This document shows positions 47,090 to 59,309 of a DNA stretch of 64,000 bases, in pieces. The DNA comes from Microstegium vimineum (Eukaryota > Streptophyta > Magnoliopsida > Poales > Poaceae): NCBI GenBank assembly GCA_022036555.1, contig CM039131.1, positions 33,382,455 through 33,446,454 on the forward strand. Reading direction: 5' to 3'. Numbering within the stretch: the first letter of the stretch is position 1; the number at the start of each line of letters is the position of its first letter. The notes under the pieces were generated by a model. It did not search any database. It worked only from the letters and a program-made list of their open reading frames with translations, and was not told the DNA's origin. Made by a program: the position numbers and the translations under genes.

Positions 47090-48011
47090 GGTGTTTTGTC
47101 GAGCATGAGGGGGTCCAAAGTCCACGCAATCGGCCATCAAAACGACCGAGCAAACAAGATATCTACAGAGTAGGATCAAAGAAGTTATTGACGCTGCTTT
47201 TTATACAGGTCAATATTAAACCAAGTGTATTGATCGGTAAAGGGGTTCCTCATCGGCATCAAGGGGCTATCGGTTTCATTACTGATGGAAGCAGAAAAAT
47301 CTGCCGATGATGGATGTGATAGAAGAAACGTCAAGGGAGAAAAGGAAAGACATTTGCCGATGAGAAGATGTTGCCGATGAAAGTAGAAGAATATTGCCGA
47401 TAGAAAGGTATTGATGATGAACAAAGGATGTGGCTGACGTCAGTAGAAAAGCTGCCGATGGCAATAAGAGAAAGGTTGCAGATTGGAAAGAGTCTGCCGA
47501 TGGAAGGCTTCATCGTAAAGGAAACGAATAAGGAAACTGGTGATTTTATATCAGTGTTATTGTCGTTGTTTGAGTCCGACTCTTGTACGAGTCGTTTTAT
47601 TTCCTTAAAAATAGGAGTTCTGTTTAGGTATGAGTCGTGTCTGTTTGCAACTCCTGTTACCGGAGTATAAATATGTACCCAGGGGCGATGTATCAAGATA
47701 TTCAATACAATCAAACAAATCTATTATTTTTGTTTTACTTTTCAGCATCTACTTTTTCGCATTAGCTATAGCTTATCTACGTGTTCTTACGATCTCGACG
47801 GGCTGCATCTACAAGATCTCCGTCTACCTCGCGAGTTCCGCTTTTTAAGCAACCTGAGCCTTGACGTCCGGGCGTATCGCTGTCGTCTCGTTCATCGTTG
47901 TTCTAGTTATCGTCCTTGTTGATTAACTGGTCAAATCAACTGACACACCTTGGAAATCGAGTTCAGGTATAAGCCCGAGGTGTTCGTAGATCCGACGCTT
48001 TTTGTGTCAAC
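47090..48011 (+). mobile_element. Probable solo LTR (or LTR remnant), gypsy-like
   Basis: The stretch has repeated gccgatga/gccgatgg words (47280-47500) and a TATA box, tataaatatg (47665-47674). A typical LTR transcription-start region follows (ggggcgatgtatcaagatat, caatacaatcaaac), then a GC-richer part, ending at about 48011 with tgtcaaca. No internal retroelement genes adjoin. The exact left border and target duplication could not be fixed. Confidence 0.6.
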
Positions 48012-48138
48012 AGAAGTCTTGGGATTTTTGTGGTTATTTGAAGGATCAAACATATAATTCTTCGTCTCATTTAAAGTGTCATTTGAAAAACATGTCTGTG
48101 AAACAGTTTCAATGGTATAGAGGAAGTATCAAATATCA

Positions 48139-48154
48139 GGGGGGGGGGGGGGGG
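48139..48154. repeat. Poly-G run, 16 bases
   Basis: Homopolymer G tract; a 14-base C run follows at 48568-48581. Confidence 0.9.
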
Positions 48155-48308
48155 ATCAGATGTAGTCTTGTGGCAACCTTTTAGTTTTATTTATTTATTT
48201 ACTAGTTCAACGACATGTGTTCTTGTAGAAGCTAGTAGTGCTATTATGTCAGAACTTATGAAGGGTTCACATGTAACCCGAAGCTCTTCTTTCTCTCTCT
48301 TTCAAATC

Positions 48309-48337
48309 ATAACAACCTGTAGTAGTCAGCTGGTGTC
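48309..48337 (+). repeat. Inverted copy of the P450 leader
   Basis: 29 bases (ataacaacctgtagtagtca and the following cagctggtgtc ending) are the exact reverse complement of 46909-46937, which is the leader just before the P450 start codon. No P450 coding sequence follows this copy. Confidence 0.85.
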
Positions 48338-48338
48338 T

Positions 48339-48423
48339 AGTCCCCTTCGTAATTTTTTCCTTTTATTTTACGTGCTTCTTTATGATTTCCAGTCCCCTTC
48401 GTAATTTTTTCCTTTTATTTTAC
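48339..48423. repeat. Direct repeat of 33 bp, offset 52
   Basis: agtccccttcgtaatttttt and its continuation occur at 48339-48371 and 48391-48423. The surrounding 48424-49813 is AT-rich with no recognisable gene. Confidence 0.8.
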
Positions 48424-49813
48424 ATCGCATCTGTACGTGTGTTTTGACAATGGGTTTAGTTAAGACTTTTGTTCAATATACGACATGCTTATTTATATGC
48501 ATGCTTCTAAATTACTCAATTGTCATTGTCAATATAGGAAAAATACTTCAACCTGTAACAAGTAATACCCCCCCCCCCCCCACCACCACATTACGTGTAA
48601 ATTAGTCACCTATTGGTATTATCAAAACACAATCTGAAGCAATCCTGAATCTAAATTGGCTGCATTTGTGTCATTGTAAAATTATCTTAAAATGCTTTTA
48701 TTTGTGCTTCTATACACTTCGCTCAGTGATAATATGAAAAAAAACTTAAGGAGTACACGTATGATGTGTGAGACCATATTATACATATATGCATGAGCAA
48801 TGGACATGTCTATATTTTAAGGCCAAATACATAGCTTAAGTGAAGGGTTTAACTCAACATATGTCAAATATATACAAGGAGTGTGATGTTGGGGAAATAT
48901 GTATAGGATGGAAAAAATGTCATTTAAGTCTATAACAAGACGATAAAGATAATTTACCTATAAGTATTTTGTTATAATACGAACATACAAGGGAGTTTTA
49001 ACTAAAAACACATAATAAAACACAAATGGAGGTGCCATGCAATCTAGAAAAATTAAGAATGAGACAAAAGGGTGCGAGTAACTAAAGTCTATCATAGCCT
49101 AAGAAAGATATTAAATTATCTATGAATATTGTGTTAGAATATGAACACATGTGAGATAGTTTTAAATTTTTCATATATGCTAAAGGTAATGGGCCCATGT
49201 CATGAAAATTTTAGATACAGTTTGGAATGCTTTTAAATTTAATTTCTAAATGAAACAAAACTTTGAGCACACGTTTTACTAAGGAACTTCAGATTAACCA
49301 CATATGCTAAGAAATAAAAGACAAAATATTATGTTCTGAACCATGGATTTAGATGCTTTTTAGATTTTTGGAATTTTTTTGAGTTAAATTGGTTTAACCA
49401 ACAACTTAAATATAACATTCTAATCATAAAAGCAAAATAATTCATGAGCATCTATTTGAAAAAATCTTAGATTTTTAAGGTCCCTAAGTCTTCTATTTTA
49501 GATCTAAGTAAAAGATTAAAAAAAACAAAGTGCCTTTGAAATGTTGTTCTTTGGAAAATGACTTTTAGAAGTTGCGTGCTAGAAGATTTCCAGCTACCAT
49601 AAACATTGTTTATAAATAAAACAATATTTTCTTATGAAAAATGATATCATTTTCCGTGTATGGTTTTACCTAAAGCCATTTTTCATAGGAATGATTAATT
49701 CATTCCACTAACATCATATTATTTTTATTTTAGTATATGGAAAACATAATAATGATTTTTTTATGCAAAGAAAATCACGGACATAGGGGTAGAGGGGGAC
49801 TAAGCGCCCCCTA

Positions 49814-52800
49814 TCTCTACACTCCTAAAAAGATGGAAGAGGAATCGTCCACAGTACAGCTTCGCCCCGCTCGCTCCGCTGGCCCAACCTGCGCCGCGTG
49901 CCCCCGACAAGTGGGGCCAACCTGCTGCAACCCCACGGCTTCCGCACGAGCAAACGCGTCTGCGCTGACTATCGACTGCCAGTACCGAGATCCCACTTCT
50001 CTGCTCCTGCGACGCGAGACCTCGCCAAGTCGCCATTCCTAGATCCCGCTCGGTGCCCGCCGGATGATTCGACGCTGCCGAGCCGACCACCGGCGGCTCC
50101 CCCGCCTCCACCCGGCGCCTGACGACCCGGTCCTGCCACCGCCGCCGCTAGGAGCTCGCAGGCCCTGCACACCCCGGCTCCACTGACTCCGCCCCATCTG
50201 ACCGTGTGATTCCTCCCACCACTCCCGGCTCTCCGTCAACCACGCCATCGCCCTCCCCCATCACGCATCCCTCCCCGCTGCTGCCCTGTCTGGCCCGACC
50301 CAGCGTCGCGCCGCCGCCATCCAGCCCAGCCGCCATTATGCCTTCCTGCCCCGTCGACCAGAGCCGCAAATCGGGTGTGGAGGAGAGTGAGTGGACCCAT
50401 GGCGATGTGCCCTTTCTGTTGGCGGCGTCGCTCATCGCCCTTTTCTTCTCTGCCTGATTCCCTCCCTGCCTCCACGGCGGCACGACATCAGCCTGATCCT
50501 TGCTGAGTGCCCCCTACTACTGCTGCCATGAGCGGACTCACACTTCAGCAATAATCCTCGAAATCGAGCTCCTGGCCCTCCTGCAGACATCACCGTTGGA
50601 CGTGGACGAGACCATGGAGGAGAACTGCATCCTCAGATTTATTCTGGTATGGTTCCAGGTTGAACCTTTATGTTGGTTTGTTGAATGACATTGTGTGGTC
50701 TGAGATTAACTGTTGTTATTCCCTTTGTTTGCAGCACCCTAGACTCCATGTTTGAGAGGACGCAGGTCACCAACGAGTTCAATGACAATAAGGTGGGGAA
50801 CATTAGATTTTTCTGTTTTTTTAAGTGTGAGAGCTCCACTTCCCCTAACTTTGTGCAAGAGAACATCCCGATATTTATAACCCTCAAACTGACTACAGAT
50901 TGATTAGGATGTCATGCTATCAATAATTCAAAAAATATGTACATATTTCGTTGTCACTCATCCGCGAGTCACTTGTACATAATATGTAACTATTACATGT
51001 ATTTTCAGCATTAGTGTCAATATCTATGTCTTTATAATGAACAAATAGTTCTTATTAGTTTCTTGTGTTTAATGTATAAATGATTTTCTCCTTCAATTCG
51101 TGGTAATGGTCTTTCACACTATCGAACTGGTAACCATGAAATAGAGGTATGCTTGCAGTCATCCAGTGTGATCGATAGTTTTATTCGTGGCATTTTTAAT
51201 TCCCAAAAAAATTGTTCTGCCAACTTCGTATTTGTTCTATCCATCCATGGGTCCTTGCATATAGATAGAGATGATAGAATGTGCCTGGGAGTGAAAGGGG
51301 CAATAGAGCAATATGATGGATAGTTCTTAGTATTCCTGACAAATACTGAAGTTATTTTACTAAATTGAGATGGTCATATAAGCCCCTTTCATTATATTCC
51401 TTTTCCTTTTATCAACTGATGTTGTCACTCTTTCTTTGCATTACCTTTTCTTTTATCATTCCATGAGCTCTTCGGTTTTGCTTTATACAATTTTTTCAGT
51501 ACAACGCTACATATCTCATGTGGCCTTAACTGATATTGATGCAAGCATTTTTTTTTTCTAGACCGAACAGACCATTCTATCGTCTCTGCTCAATTTAATA
51601 TAGTTAATTATTACCAAGATAACTGTTTTTTTTATTTTAGCTAACCTCGTAAGGTAAACCCACACTGATTAGCAATGTTAGTGGCATGCTTGGATTATTC
51701 AAGGATAATTTCTTAGATCCTATTTGGACAATCCTTCTGTTAAGCTTGGTTAGACTGAATAGCAGTTTTACCTTTGCCATCAGTCCTCACATTGAGTTGT
51801 CAGACAATGAATAGCTCATCACTGCCTTTTTTCAGAAAGAGGTTCTCATATATGCATGCATAGATCTCTAGGAAAAATGGTCCACACTAACTACAATAGA
51901 ATGTCTGAAGTGTGCTTTTAGAGAATGCCAAATTATCAGGAAACATTTTTTTTCTGAAGGAGCAGCATCACTCTTCAAGTATGTCAAACATGCTTAATAT
52001 GTTATGTTATTTTTTTAAGTTCATTGTGCTTTTAATTAGTCAGATCATATAACTGATCTTGGTTGTTGGCTTCCTCCTTTCAGTTACCATTCTTTCTATT
52101 TGCTTCTATTAGGAATATACTCAAATTATTACCTCCACCCAATTTGCAGTTATATCTCACTGTGTCATGTACTAATTTAACCCTCATGTTGGTGTCTTTG
52201 TAGTCTGCGATGTAGCTTCCTGGTAGCGAGCAGGAGACAACCACTTTCAGAAAGCCAAGGTATTACTATTATCACCTCATAAAACACATGTTGTAATATT
52301 TAGGTGTTCCAAACATCTCGTGTTAGGGTTGAGTTGTTTTGAGAAATATTAAATGATTAACAACCTTGGTAGTTTAGATTGATGATTGTTAAACATTTAA
52401 TATCTATTCTCCTAAGAAGAGACTTTGTTGCATTTTGGTTTTAAGTACTATTTTTTCCTTTCCTGTTGATTTGATGCAGGGGAGGAATAGCTGGCTGGAT
52501 GCATGTTCAAGGGTTGTAGATGGGTTGTAAGCAGAAGCTGCATGAGTATTGGCACTTGCTCATTGAGTTCAGCAACATGTGTGATGCAATTGAGCATGTC
52601 CATTTATTTGATTCGCCGGACCCTTTCGTTTGGACACCTTCTGGTAACCATAGATACTCGGCAACTTCAGCTTACAGCGCCATGTTCCTGGGGTCGTCTC
52701 CTGTACTTGGCGTGGAACAGCTGTGGAAGACGTCGGCCCCTCCGCGGGTTTGTTTCTTTTTTTGGCTCACGCTGCACGAACGGTGCTGGACGGCGGAACG

Positions 52801-53833
52801 GCGTTTCAGGCACGGTCTGCAGGACTCCGGGGAGTGTATTTTGTGCGGTCAAGCTCTGGAAACCATGGACCATATCTTGATTGGGTGTTGCTACAGCCGC
52901 GTAGTGTGGCATATCTGCGTGGGAAGGCTGCATCTCCAGGTGCTGGTCGAGCATGACACTGCCATGGCATGGTGGTTGAGAATGAGGATAGGAGTGCCCA
53001 AATCTTTCCGACGTGGTTTCAACTCACTCCTTCCTCATTGGCTGGATGATTTGGAAGGAGCGAAACACTCCGACCTTCAACAGGAATCAGAGAACGGCGC
53101 TTGAGCTCGCCAATGCAATTCCCGACGAGGCACGGACATGGGCTGTGGTGGGCTTTAGGAAGCTAGCGGCACTGCTGTCCAGGTTTTAGTCCTTGGGTTT
53201 TCTTGAGCTCATACTGATTACCATGTAATCTCCTGGTCTAGGATCCAATAGAGTGTAGGGTGCTTGGTAACCTGTTGTTACATGCTGGTAACCTTGTTTG
53301 TTACCATTTTTTGGGATTGTGTAACAAACTATTCTGCTTAATAAAATACGCTCAACGGCGTGGTCTAAAAAAAATGGTAATAAGGAATATTTAGGGAATT
53401 ACAGTTCTTTGGAGGGTGGGAGTGCGGGAGTAGAATTTTGCATGTTGCCTTTGCTTTGGGATGTTTTAGATGACAACGTTCAATTGAGAGTGCGGGAGTA
53501 ACCATATTTCTTTGCGTGCCAGAAACAAAAAAAGACGCCTATGAATTATGCATTTCGACTATCTGGAAGAACACCGAAGGTTTGCTGTTTCGAAGATGAA
53601 CACCAAAATCTTATCTACCTATTGCTCTGGACATCCGACTTGCAGTCACATGTGGCATGGAGTTCGAAAAAATAGAGTTTGAGAAAATGAGCTCGAGCCT
53701 GTGATTCCTAGAATGCAGCAGCGGAACCACGTTCACTCAATCGTGACGCGTGGTTAAGCATTATGGAAACAAAGAAGGCCTTATTGTATTGAAAATTTTG
53801 AAATCCCCGTAGCAACGCACGAGCATATGTTAG
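49814..53833 (+). mobile_element. Candidate non-autonomous Helitron carrying exon-like fragments
   Basis: The left end is TCTCTACACTCCTAAAAAG preceded by A. The right end is a short hairpin-like motif (cccgt-agcaacgc-acgag) closely followed by gcatatgttag and then T. This fits the grass Helitron pattern (TC start, CCCGTxGCAACGCACGGG hairpin, near-CTAG end, insertion between A and T), with a degenerate final base. No Rep/helicase is seen. Inside is a GC-rich block (49840-50650) followed by plausible donor/acceptor pairs at about 50649/50734, 50792/52203 and 52259/52479, and a LINE tail. The exons have no recognised protein. Confidence 0.5.
52510..53374 (+). pseudogene. 5'-truncated LINE tail (zf-RVT) inside the candidate Helitron
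   Basis: The frame from 52520 reads FVWTPSGNHRYSATSAYSAM, LWKTSAPPRVCFFFWLTLHE and CILCGQALETMDHILIGC, the zinc-binding domain that follows plant L1 reverse transcriptases. After a frame change come WMIWKER-type and DEARTWAVVGFRKLAALL residues. The 3'UTR ends at an A-run (53366-53374). The RT core is absent. Confidence 0.75.
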
Positions 53834-54209
53834 TACATAACAAAATTTCATGTGCATAAGAGGAACTCATCTTGTTATGTAGTGATTCAATAGCAAATAT
53901 TGATTTTAGCTCCTAATAATTTATTTCTTTATCACTTTATCTCTTTTATCTATGATGCCTGGCTTCGTCTCTAACCTACTTCTTCTGGTCTAATTTACAA
54001 GGAATTGACAAATCCTTTGATCCAAACACCTTTCCTCCAAAATTTTCCTATAGTTTTATTTAGGGATGCAAGTTCTAATTATTTTGGGTCATTGGGTCGA
54101 CCCAAAAAAATTAATCAAATGAACTAGAATGGTATTTCTGTAGTTTGAGAGAAGTGGAAAAATGAAGTAGTTGATTGTAATTAATTAACTAACCCAAAAA
54201 ATCCATTGA

Positions 54210-54520
54210 GGCCCTATTTAGTTACTCTATTTTGCAAAATCTTTTTGTGTTTTGTGCTACTTTTTTTGCAAAATAGAACTAAACAGGGGTACTAAATTTT
54301 GCAAAAAGTTGCCCCCCAAAATATTTTGCATTTGGCACTCAACACACCAAAAACCAAAATATTTTGCATCGTTGCGCGTGCTAGACCTCTCTTTTCCTAC
54401 ATTTTACAAAATATTTCACTGTATCTAAACATGGCTGCAAAATGTTTTTGCGTTTTGCATTTTGGGCACAAATTTTTTTTGCAAAACTTTTCACCACTTC
54501 TCACAATCTAAACACAGCCT
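54210..54520. mobile_element. MITE rich in tttgcaaaat repeats
   Basis: The left end aggccctatttagt and right end tctaaacacagcct are weak inverted repeats. The interior repeats ttttgcaaaat/aaaatattttgca many times. Target duplication not resolved. 53834-54209 shows nothing further. Confidence 0.55.
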
Positions 54521-54707
54521 GAGTACCCACTTGCATCCCTAGTTTTATTTCTTGTACTTTTCCTATGGAAGTACTCCATTCCAAACGGGGCATCTGCGGC
54601 GTGCAATGATTTTTTTTTTCCTTTTTTGGTTGCGCGGTTGAAAACGCACCGCACCTGGTTAATAATCTTGCGAGTATTTTTAGTGGCCTGGATTGGCATA
54701 ACGTCCG

Positions 54708-54738
54708 GTCGACATCGACGTCGACGTCGACGTCGAGC
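54708..54738. repeat. CGACGT microsatellite
   Basis: gtcgacatcgacgtcgacgt and continuation, a self-complementary hexamer run. The flanking 54740-55040 is GC-richer without a recognisable gene. Confidence 0.9.
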
Positions 54739-55211
54739 GAAGCATGCATGATTCGCTTTCGTGCAAGGTCATAGATTGCGAGCGTGGTCCAGCAAAACGC
54801 AAAATGACGTTTGGCCAGAATCGGCATGGTGGGGACGGGGGCGGCTACATGCTACAGTCTTTGAACCTGCACGGCAGAAACCATTCGGCAGCATGCATAG
54901 AAGCAAAGGTGCAGGCCGCCTGCACTGCATTCCCGCGATTCTTCTGTAGTCCTCGCCTCGCGGAGTCCAATCTAGCATTTCTGGCCACGAACGTCAACCA
55001 ACGTGTCGCTTTCGGGGAAAGGAAAGTTTATCCTTAACGACACATACTCACATGATTCATATACCGAAGTATGGTGTAACATGAGAGATATAACATAACA
55101 CTGTCTTCGATTGTGTACATATCTTATTGCAAATTGTGTTGTTCATATCTTATTGCTTTTGACGTCGCGCCGCAAGCCGTAGGAGTTGGGTCTACTTTTA
55201 CACCTCCGTCT

Positions 55212-55347
55212 AAGGCCTCGTTCGGTTATTTTGGAATAAAGATCTAGAATCAATTCGACCAGGAATACATGCATGTGTAATTTATATAAGGATCATAATA
55301 ATTCCGGCCAGAATCAATCCGTTCCGGATAAACCGAGCAAAGCCTAG
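55212..55347. mobile_element. Short MITE, aggcctcgttcggtt type
   Basis: The left end ggcctcgttcggttatttt is inversely matched by gataaaccgagcaaagcct at the right. The interior has the inverted words aattccggccagaatcaatc, common in grass MITEs of this type. 55348-56238 shows nothing recognisable. Confidence 0.6.
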
Positions 55348-56238
55348 GGGCACGAGTGTACACCCACGGATTCACATTGAAATTCGTCTACCGTGGTAGA
55401 GAGTTGTACACGGATCTCAGAGCAAGTATCATGTGTCTTAGCTTTATTGAAAAAAACTGCCTTACACTTGCAAAGCACACGTAGGAATACAAAGCGGCAG
55501 CTCGCAAGCCCACGTATAGGCTTAATTTTGTGGGTTGCCGTTTGAACCCGTAAAAAAATAAGTTAGATTCGTAGGCTAGCCCACTTGCATCCTTAAGCAT
55601 AGCACGTGAGCGTAGCGGTGGTAGACTGGAAGGCCGGAGGAGGGGCTTGGACGTTTAGTGCCTTTTTTTTTATGAGTGCCTGCCTACTGCCCACTCAAAT
55701 CCGGTGACTTGGCCTGGGCCGCTAGAAGCGGTGGCACTGTTTGCATCTGTGAGCTCGTGGCCTTCCTACGAGTACGTGTGTAGCCGTGTGGATTACATAA
55801 ATGGTATTTCCCTGGCAGAATCATCCCCGGTCCTCTTAGTTTCACACTTTCACATACGGACATACTATGACATATCACAATGCAATATCCCGAACGCGGC
55901 GCCCCAGCACGTCGCCAATGTGGCAACTCGTCCCGTCAAGAAATCCATTGGATTGTTCTAAAAAAAATCCATTGAATTTGGATAGATAGACTTAGAGCTA
56001 ACTTAAAGACTCTTTATACTTTCGAACAACGATTTTAGTAAAAAGAATCCTGATCTTCAAATATTTTTGTTATTATTCTATGTTTTTTCTCCCTAAAGAT
56101 AGAGAGTAGAGCTGATTCTTAAAAAATACCAAATAAGATATAGAGAAGACATTGAAAAGTAGATAGATAATTGTCTCTAAAAATCATTCTTTCATGTTTT
56201 AAAATATTTAGAGGTTGTAAAAGTTAATAACTTTTTTA

Positions 56239-57350
56239 GTATGGCCAGACGTCGGCTTGCAGGCGGGGCGGGTTGTGGACCGTCCACCAACCACTAAGTT
56301 GTCCGCGAAACTATTAAGCGGGTTATGCGGAAATCCGCAAGCCGCAAAGCTATCACCGCGAAAGACCAGTGGAACTAGCGGATAATCTAAGAACTTCCAT
56401 AAACGTCCGCAAGTAGGATGATCACTTTCTAGAACAAACTAATATTTCATTTATGAAGGGTGTGATGATATATGCCTTTGACTGAGTAGAGCATTTGCCA
56501 GTACGTGCACACGGTCACCACCTTTGTACACTCTCGTTCAATTACTAGCAGTTGCTAAGTGAGCAACTCTCTCTGTTGTAGTGTAACACTACATATTCTT
56601 TGACGCTCAATATATGCCGTTGTTGGCTCCAATTTCTCTACAGGTCAAACAAAATTGAAAACTGCTCCGGTATAAAAAATTGTACGTATCTCAATAAATT
56701 ATTAATTTATTATTATTTTTTTGCATCTGGGTCTTGCATGGCCTAGCCCGTTCAAGCCCAACCGTAATCCAGAGGGAAAGTGATGTGTGCAGGTTTCGAT
56801 CTCTTCCTTGTTCTCAGTGGTGGGCGAACTGGCGGACACGCCGCTGTTTCCGTCACGGCACGAGTCCGTCTGGAAGCAAAATGGATCCCATTCAGAAGCA
56901 CGACGGACCCAGATCGGTGTCGTCAGGACCTCAACGTATGAAGTAGAGATGAAGAGATCGAGAGACCTGCATAGGTGACTTCTCCTGCTGTACAGCGTTC
57001 GGGCTAGGCTCGGACGATGGGCTGGGCTGGGCACAGGGGGGATCCATGTAAAAAAATAATAAAAATAATAATTTATTGAATGAGCTGCTTTGAGATGTGT
57101 GCAGTTTTTAGAAAGAATACCGGAGCAGTTCTCAACAAATTTTTAAAAGAATTTCCAACTGCTTTGCGGACTTCTTGTTGTTCTTGCAGACTTATTATCT
57201 TGTCCGGTGGACTTTGCGGACTGAACAACATTAGACCGCAAAACTTTTACAGCTAAGCCGCATCATCCACTAACGACACTCTCGCACGGCGGCTATGGAG
57301 GCTCGTTGAAAAGCCCGCCTTGCCTTGCAAGCCTAGCCAGACGAGATGTA
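56239..57350. mobile_element. Large inverted-repeat DNA element with unmatched central insert
   Basis: The outer ends ggccagacgtcggcttgcag and (reverse) gtctggctaggcttgcaag are inverted repeats rich in cggg words. The inner arms also pair: aactgctccggtat with caataaattattaatttatt near 56650-56720 is mirrored at about 57060-57135. The centre (about 56735-57035) is GC-richer and differs in composition, with open frames such as ELADTPLFPSRHESVWKQNG that I do not recognise. This looks like a non-autonomous TIR element with a captured or inserted segment. Confidence 0.5.
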
Positions 57351-57431
57351 CGGAGCTCCTACCTCCATCATCACACCTACTATGGCCTCAAGGATGAAGA
57401 TAAGACTGCTCGATCCAACCAGACTAATGGG

Positions 57432-57776
57432 GAGATTGGATCTATAGGCTAAAATTTAGTTCATGTCACATCGAATGTTCTATGCTAATTAGGAGGACTA
57501 AATATAAACTAATTTTAAAGCTAGTTGCAGAAGTCATATCTAATTCATGAGATGATTTTTTAAGTCTAATTAATCCATCATTAAAACTTGTTTACAGTAG
57601 CATCATATTATTAAATCATGGACTAATTAGGCTTAATAGATTCGTCTCGTAAATTAGCCTCAATCTATGCAATTAATTTTATAAATAATCTATATTTAAT
57701 TTTTTAAATTAGTGTCCAAACATTCGATGTGATACGAATTAAACTTTAGCCCCTAGCTAGCAACCAAACACCTCCT
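57432..57776. mobile_element. MITE, ctaattaggaggactaaat family, copy 1
   Basis: The ends ggctaaaatttagttc and gaattaaactttagcccc are inverted repeats. The interior has ctaattaggaggactaaata, gactaattaggcttaata and ttcgtctcgtaaattagcct, a widespread grass MITE pattern. A second copy lies at 61838-62326. 57777-58317 shows nothing recognisable. Confidence 0.65.
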
Positions 57777-58317
57777 AAGCAACGCTCGAAGTTGACACTC
57801 CGACAGAAGTGGTTTTCACTAAAATAATTTTTAGAATTGACTTTCAAAACACTTACTATACCATCAGTTGTAAAGATAAGTTTAATTTTCAGTTTACTTC
57901 ACACAAGTGCAGCCATGCGTTTTCAAACCCACGACCTTTGACCTCACACGCCTCTTACAACCATACTACACACTACATATCGTCATTCATTACTAGATAT
58001 ATGATATCCTTTTGTACTAATATGTATGAATTTTGTAATCAATATTTTGGCCCGTAAATGGTTTTAGATGAGAAAAAAACTTTAACTACAAAGTTTTAGA
58101 TCTTGTCTAGCTCTATAATTTTGATAATTTTTTTTGTCTTCATCCGACTTTATTTGAAAATGTTATGAATTGTGTTGCATCTATTTTTAAGGATAATTGA
58201 CTTAGTCGAGTATCGCGAAAGTCAATTTCTATGGACTATGGACTTAACAAAATTATCATTAAAAATAAGTCCTAGATAGTTATAATGTCAAAATTAACCA
58301 TCCAAAAACAATCAGAT

Positions 58318-59210
58318 ATAGATTTGGTGAATGTGCTCTGGTGAGCTGGATCCTGGTGCAGACGAAGGAGCACGTCAACCAAATCCTCCTCCGTGGAGCT
58401 GGAGCCCACTTGCTTGTCTAGGTGATCGTGGATGAGCCTCTCGTAGAACTGAACGCGTCGAGCTCATGGAAGTACCGCTCCAGCCCCCTCCGGAGTCCGG
58501 AGCCCGCGAAGCGCATCCACCCACCCGAGCCACGTCACGTAGGCAGAGACAAAGAAAGCGCCGAAATGCTTCTGTGACTCCTCCAGCGCACGGCCGTAGT
58601 CTCCTCGCCGTAGTTGCCGAAGGCGACGCGCATCACGATCCTGTTGCTCGTCGAGAAAAGCTTCTCGCTCAAGTTCACGGGAGAACCGGTCAACCGTCAG
58701 TCGACGACGCGTCCGCTATGCTGGCGACGAGCGCGACAGCCTCGGCCTCCCGGGCGTCGCGGCGGAACCCGCGCGCTCGGGGCGCCGAGGAGTTCCGACA
58801 GGCACGCGCGCGGCGCGCCACAGCGGGCTGTCCGGGGCAGAGAAGGTGAATGTCCTGCAGGCCGTAGGAGAGCCTGGTAGGCTGGTAGGCCGCACTGCAC
58901 CGGTCGTTGGGCTGGAACACAGACACAGGATCGCGCGCCGCGTCGGCGGTGGACACGACGACCGTCGGCACCGAGCCGAGGCGGAGCAGCATGAGCGGCG
59001 CCACGTGCTTGGCGGCTAGCGAGGCGTGCGGGAGCCTCCCGAGTTGGTGGAGGTTGCCGATGCGAGGGAACCCTCTTGGACGTGCGGGAGAAGACGAGCT
59101 GGCGGTGCGCGGCGCAACTAGCCATAGGTGCTTGAACAGGAGGATGGTGAGGACGAGACGAGGACGACGCCTGCAAAGAGCTCGAGAGCTTGGAGCGTAT
59201 CCATGGCCAT
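58318..59210 (-). pseudogene. P450 pseudogene, truncated paralogue of the 45-47 kb gene
   Basis: It starts MDTLQALELFAGVV (59204), then shifts frame. Further downstream, in different frames, LMLLRLGSVPTVVVSTADAA, FQPNDR, LSYGLQDI and a version of SFRDVREGEA are readable, all closely matching exon 1 of the P450 at 45250-46907. Similarity on the DNA level continues to about 58325, close to the exon 1/intron border of the other copy. Exon 2 (I-helix, EXXR, heme loop) is absent. Confidence 0.85.
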
Positions 59211-59309
59211 TGCTGGGTAGTGGCGCTTAGTTGCACGTGGTAATTGTTCACCAGCAATTTCCCTGAAGGACGGGTGAAGCGCTATAAGTAATCTGGTAAT
59301 AACAATATA

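Noticed and set aside
49800..50483. Several 70-110 codon frames in the GC-rich block
   Set aside because: Overlapping on both strands with low-complexity Pro/Arg/Gly content; better explained as captured untranslated or exon fragments in a Helitron.
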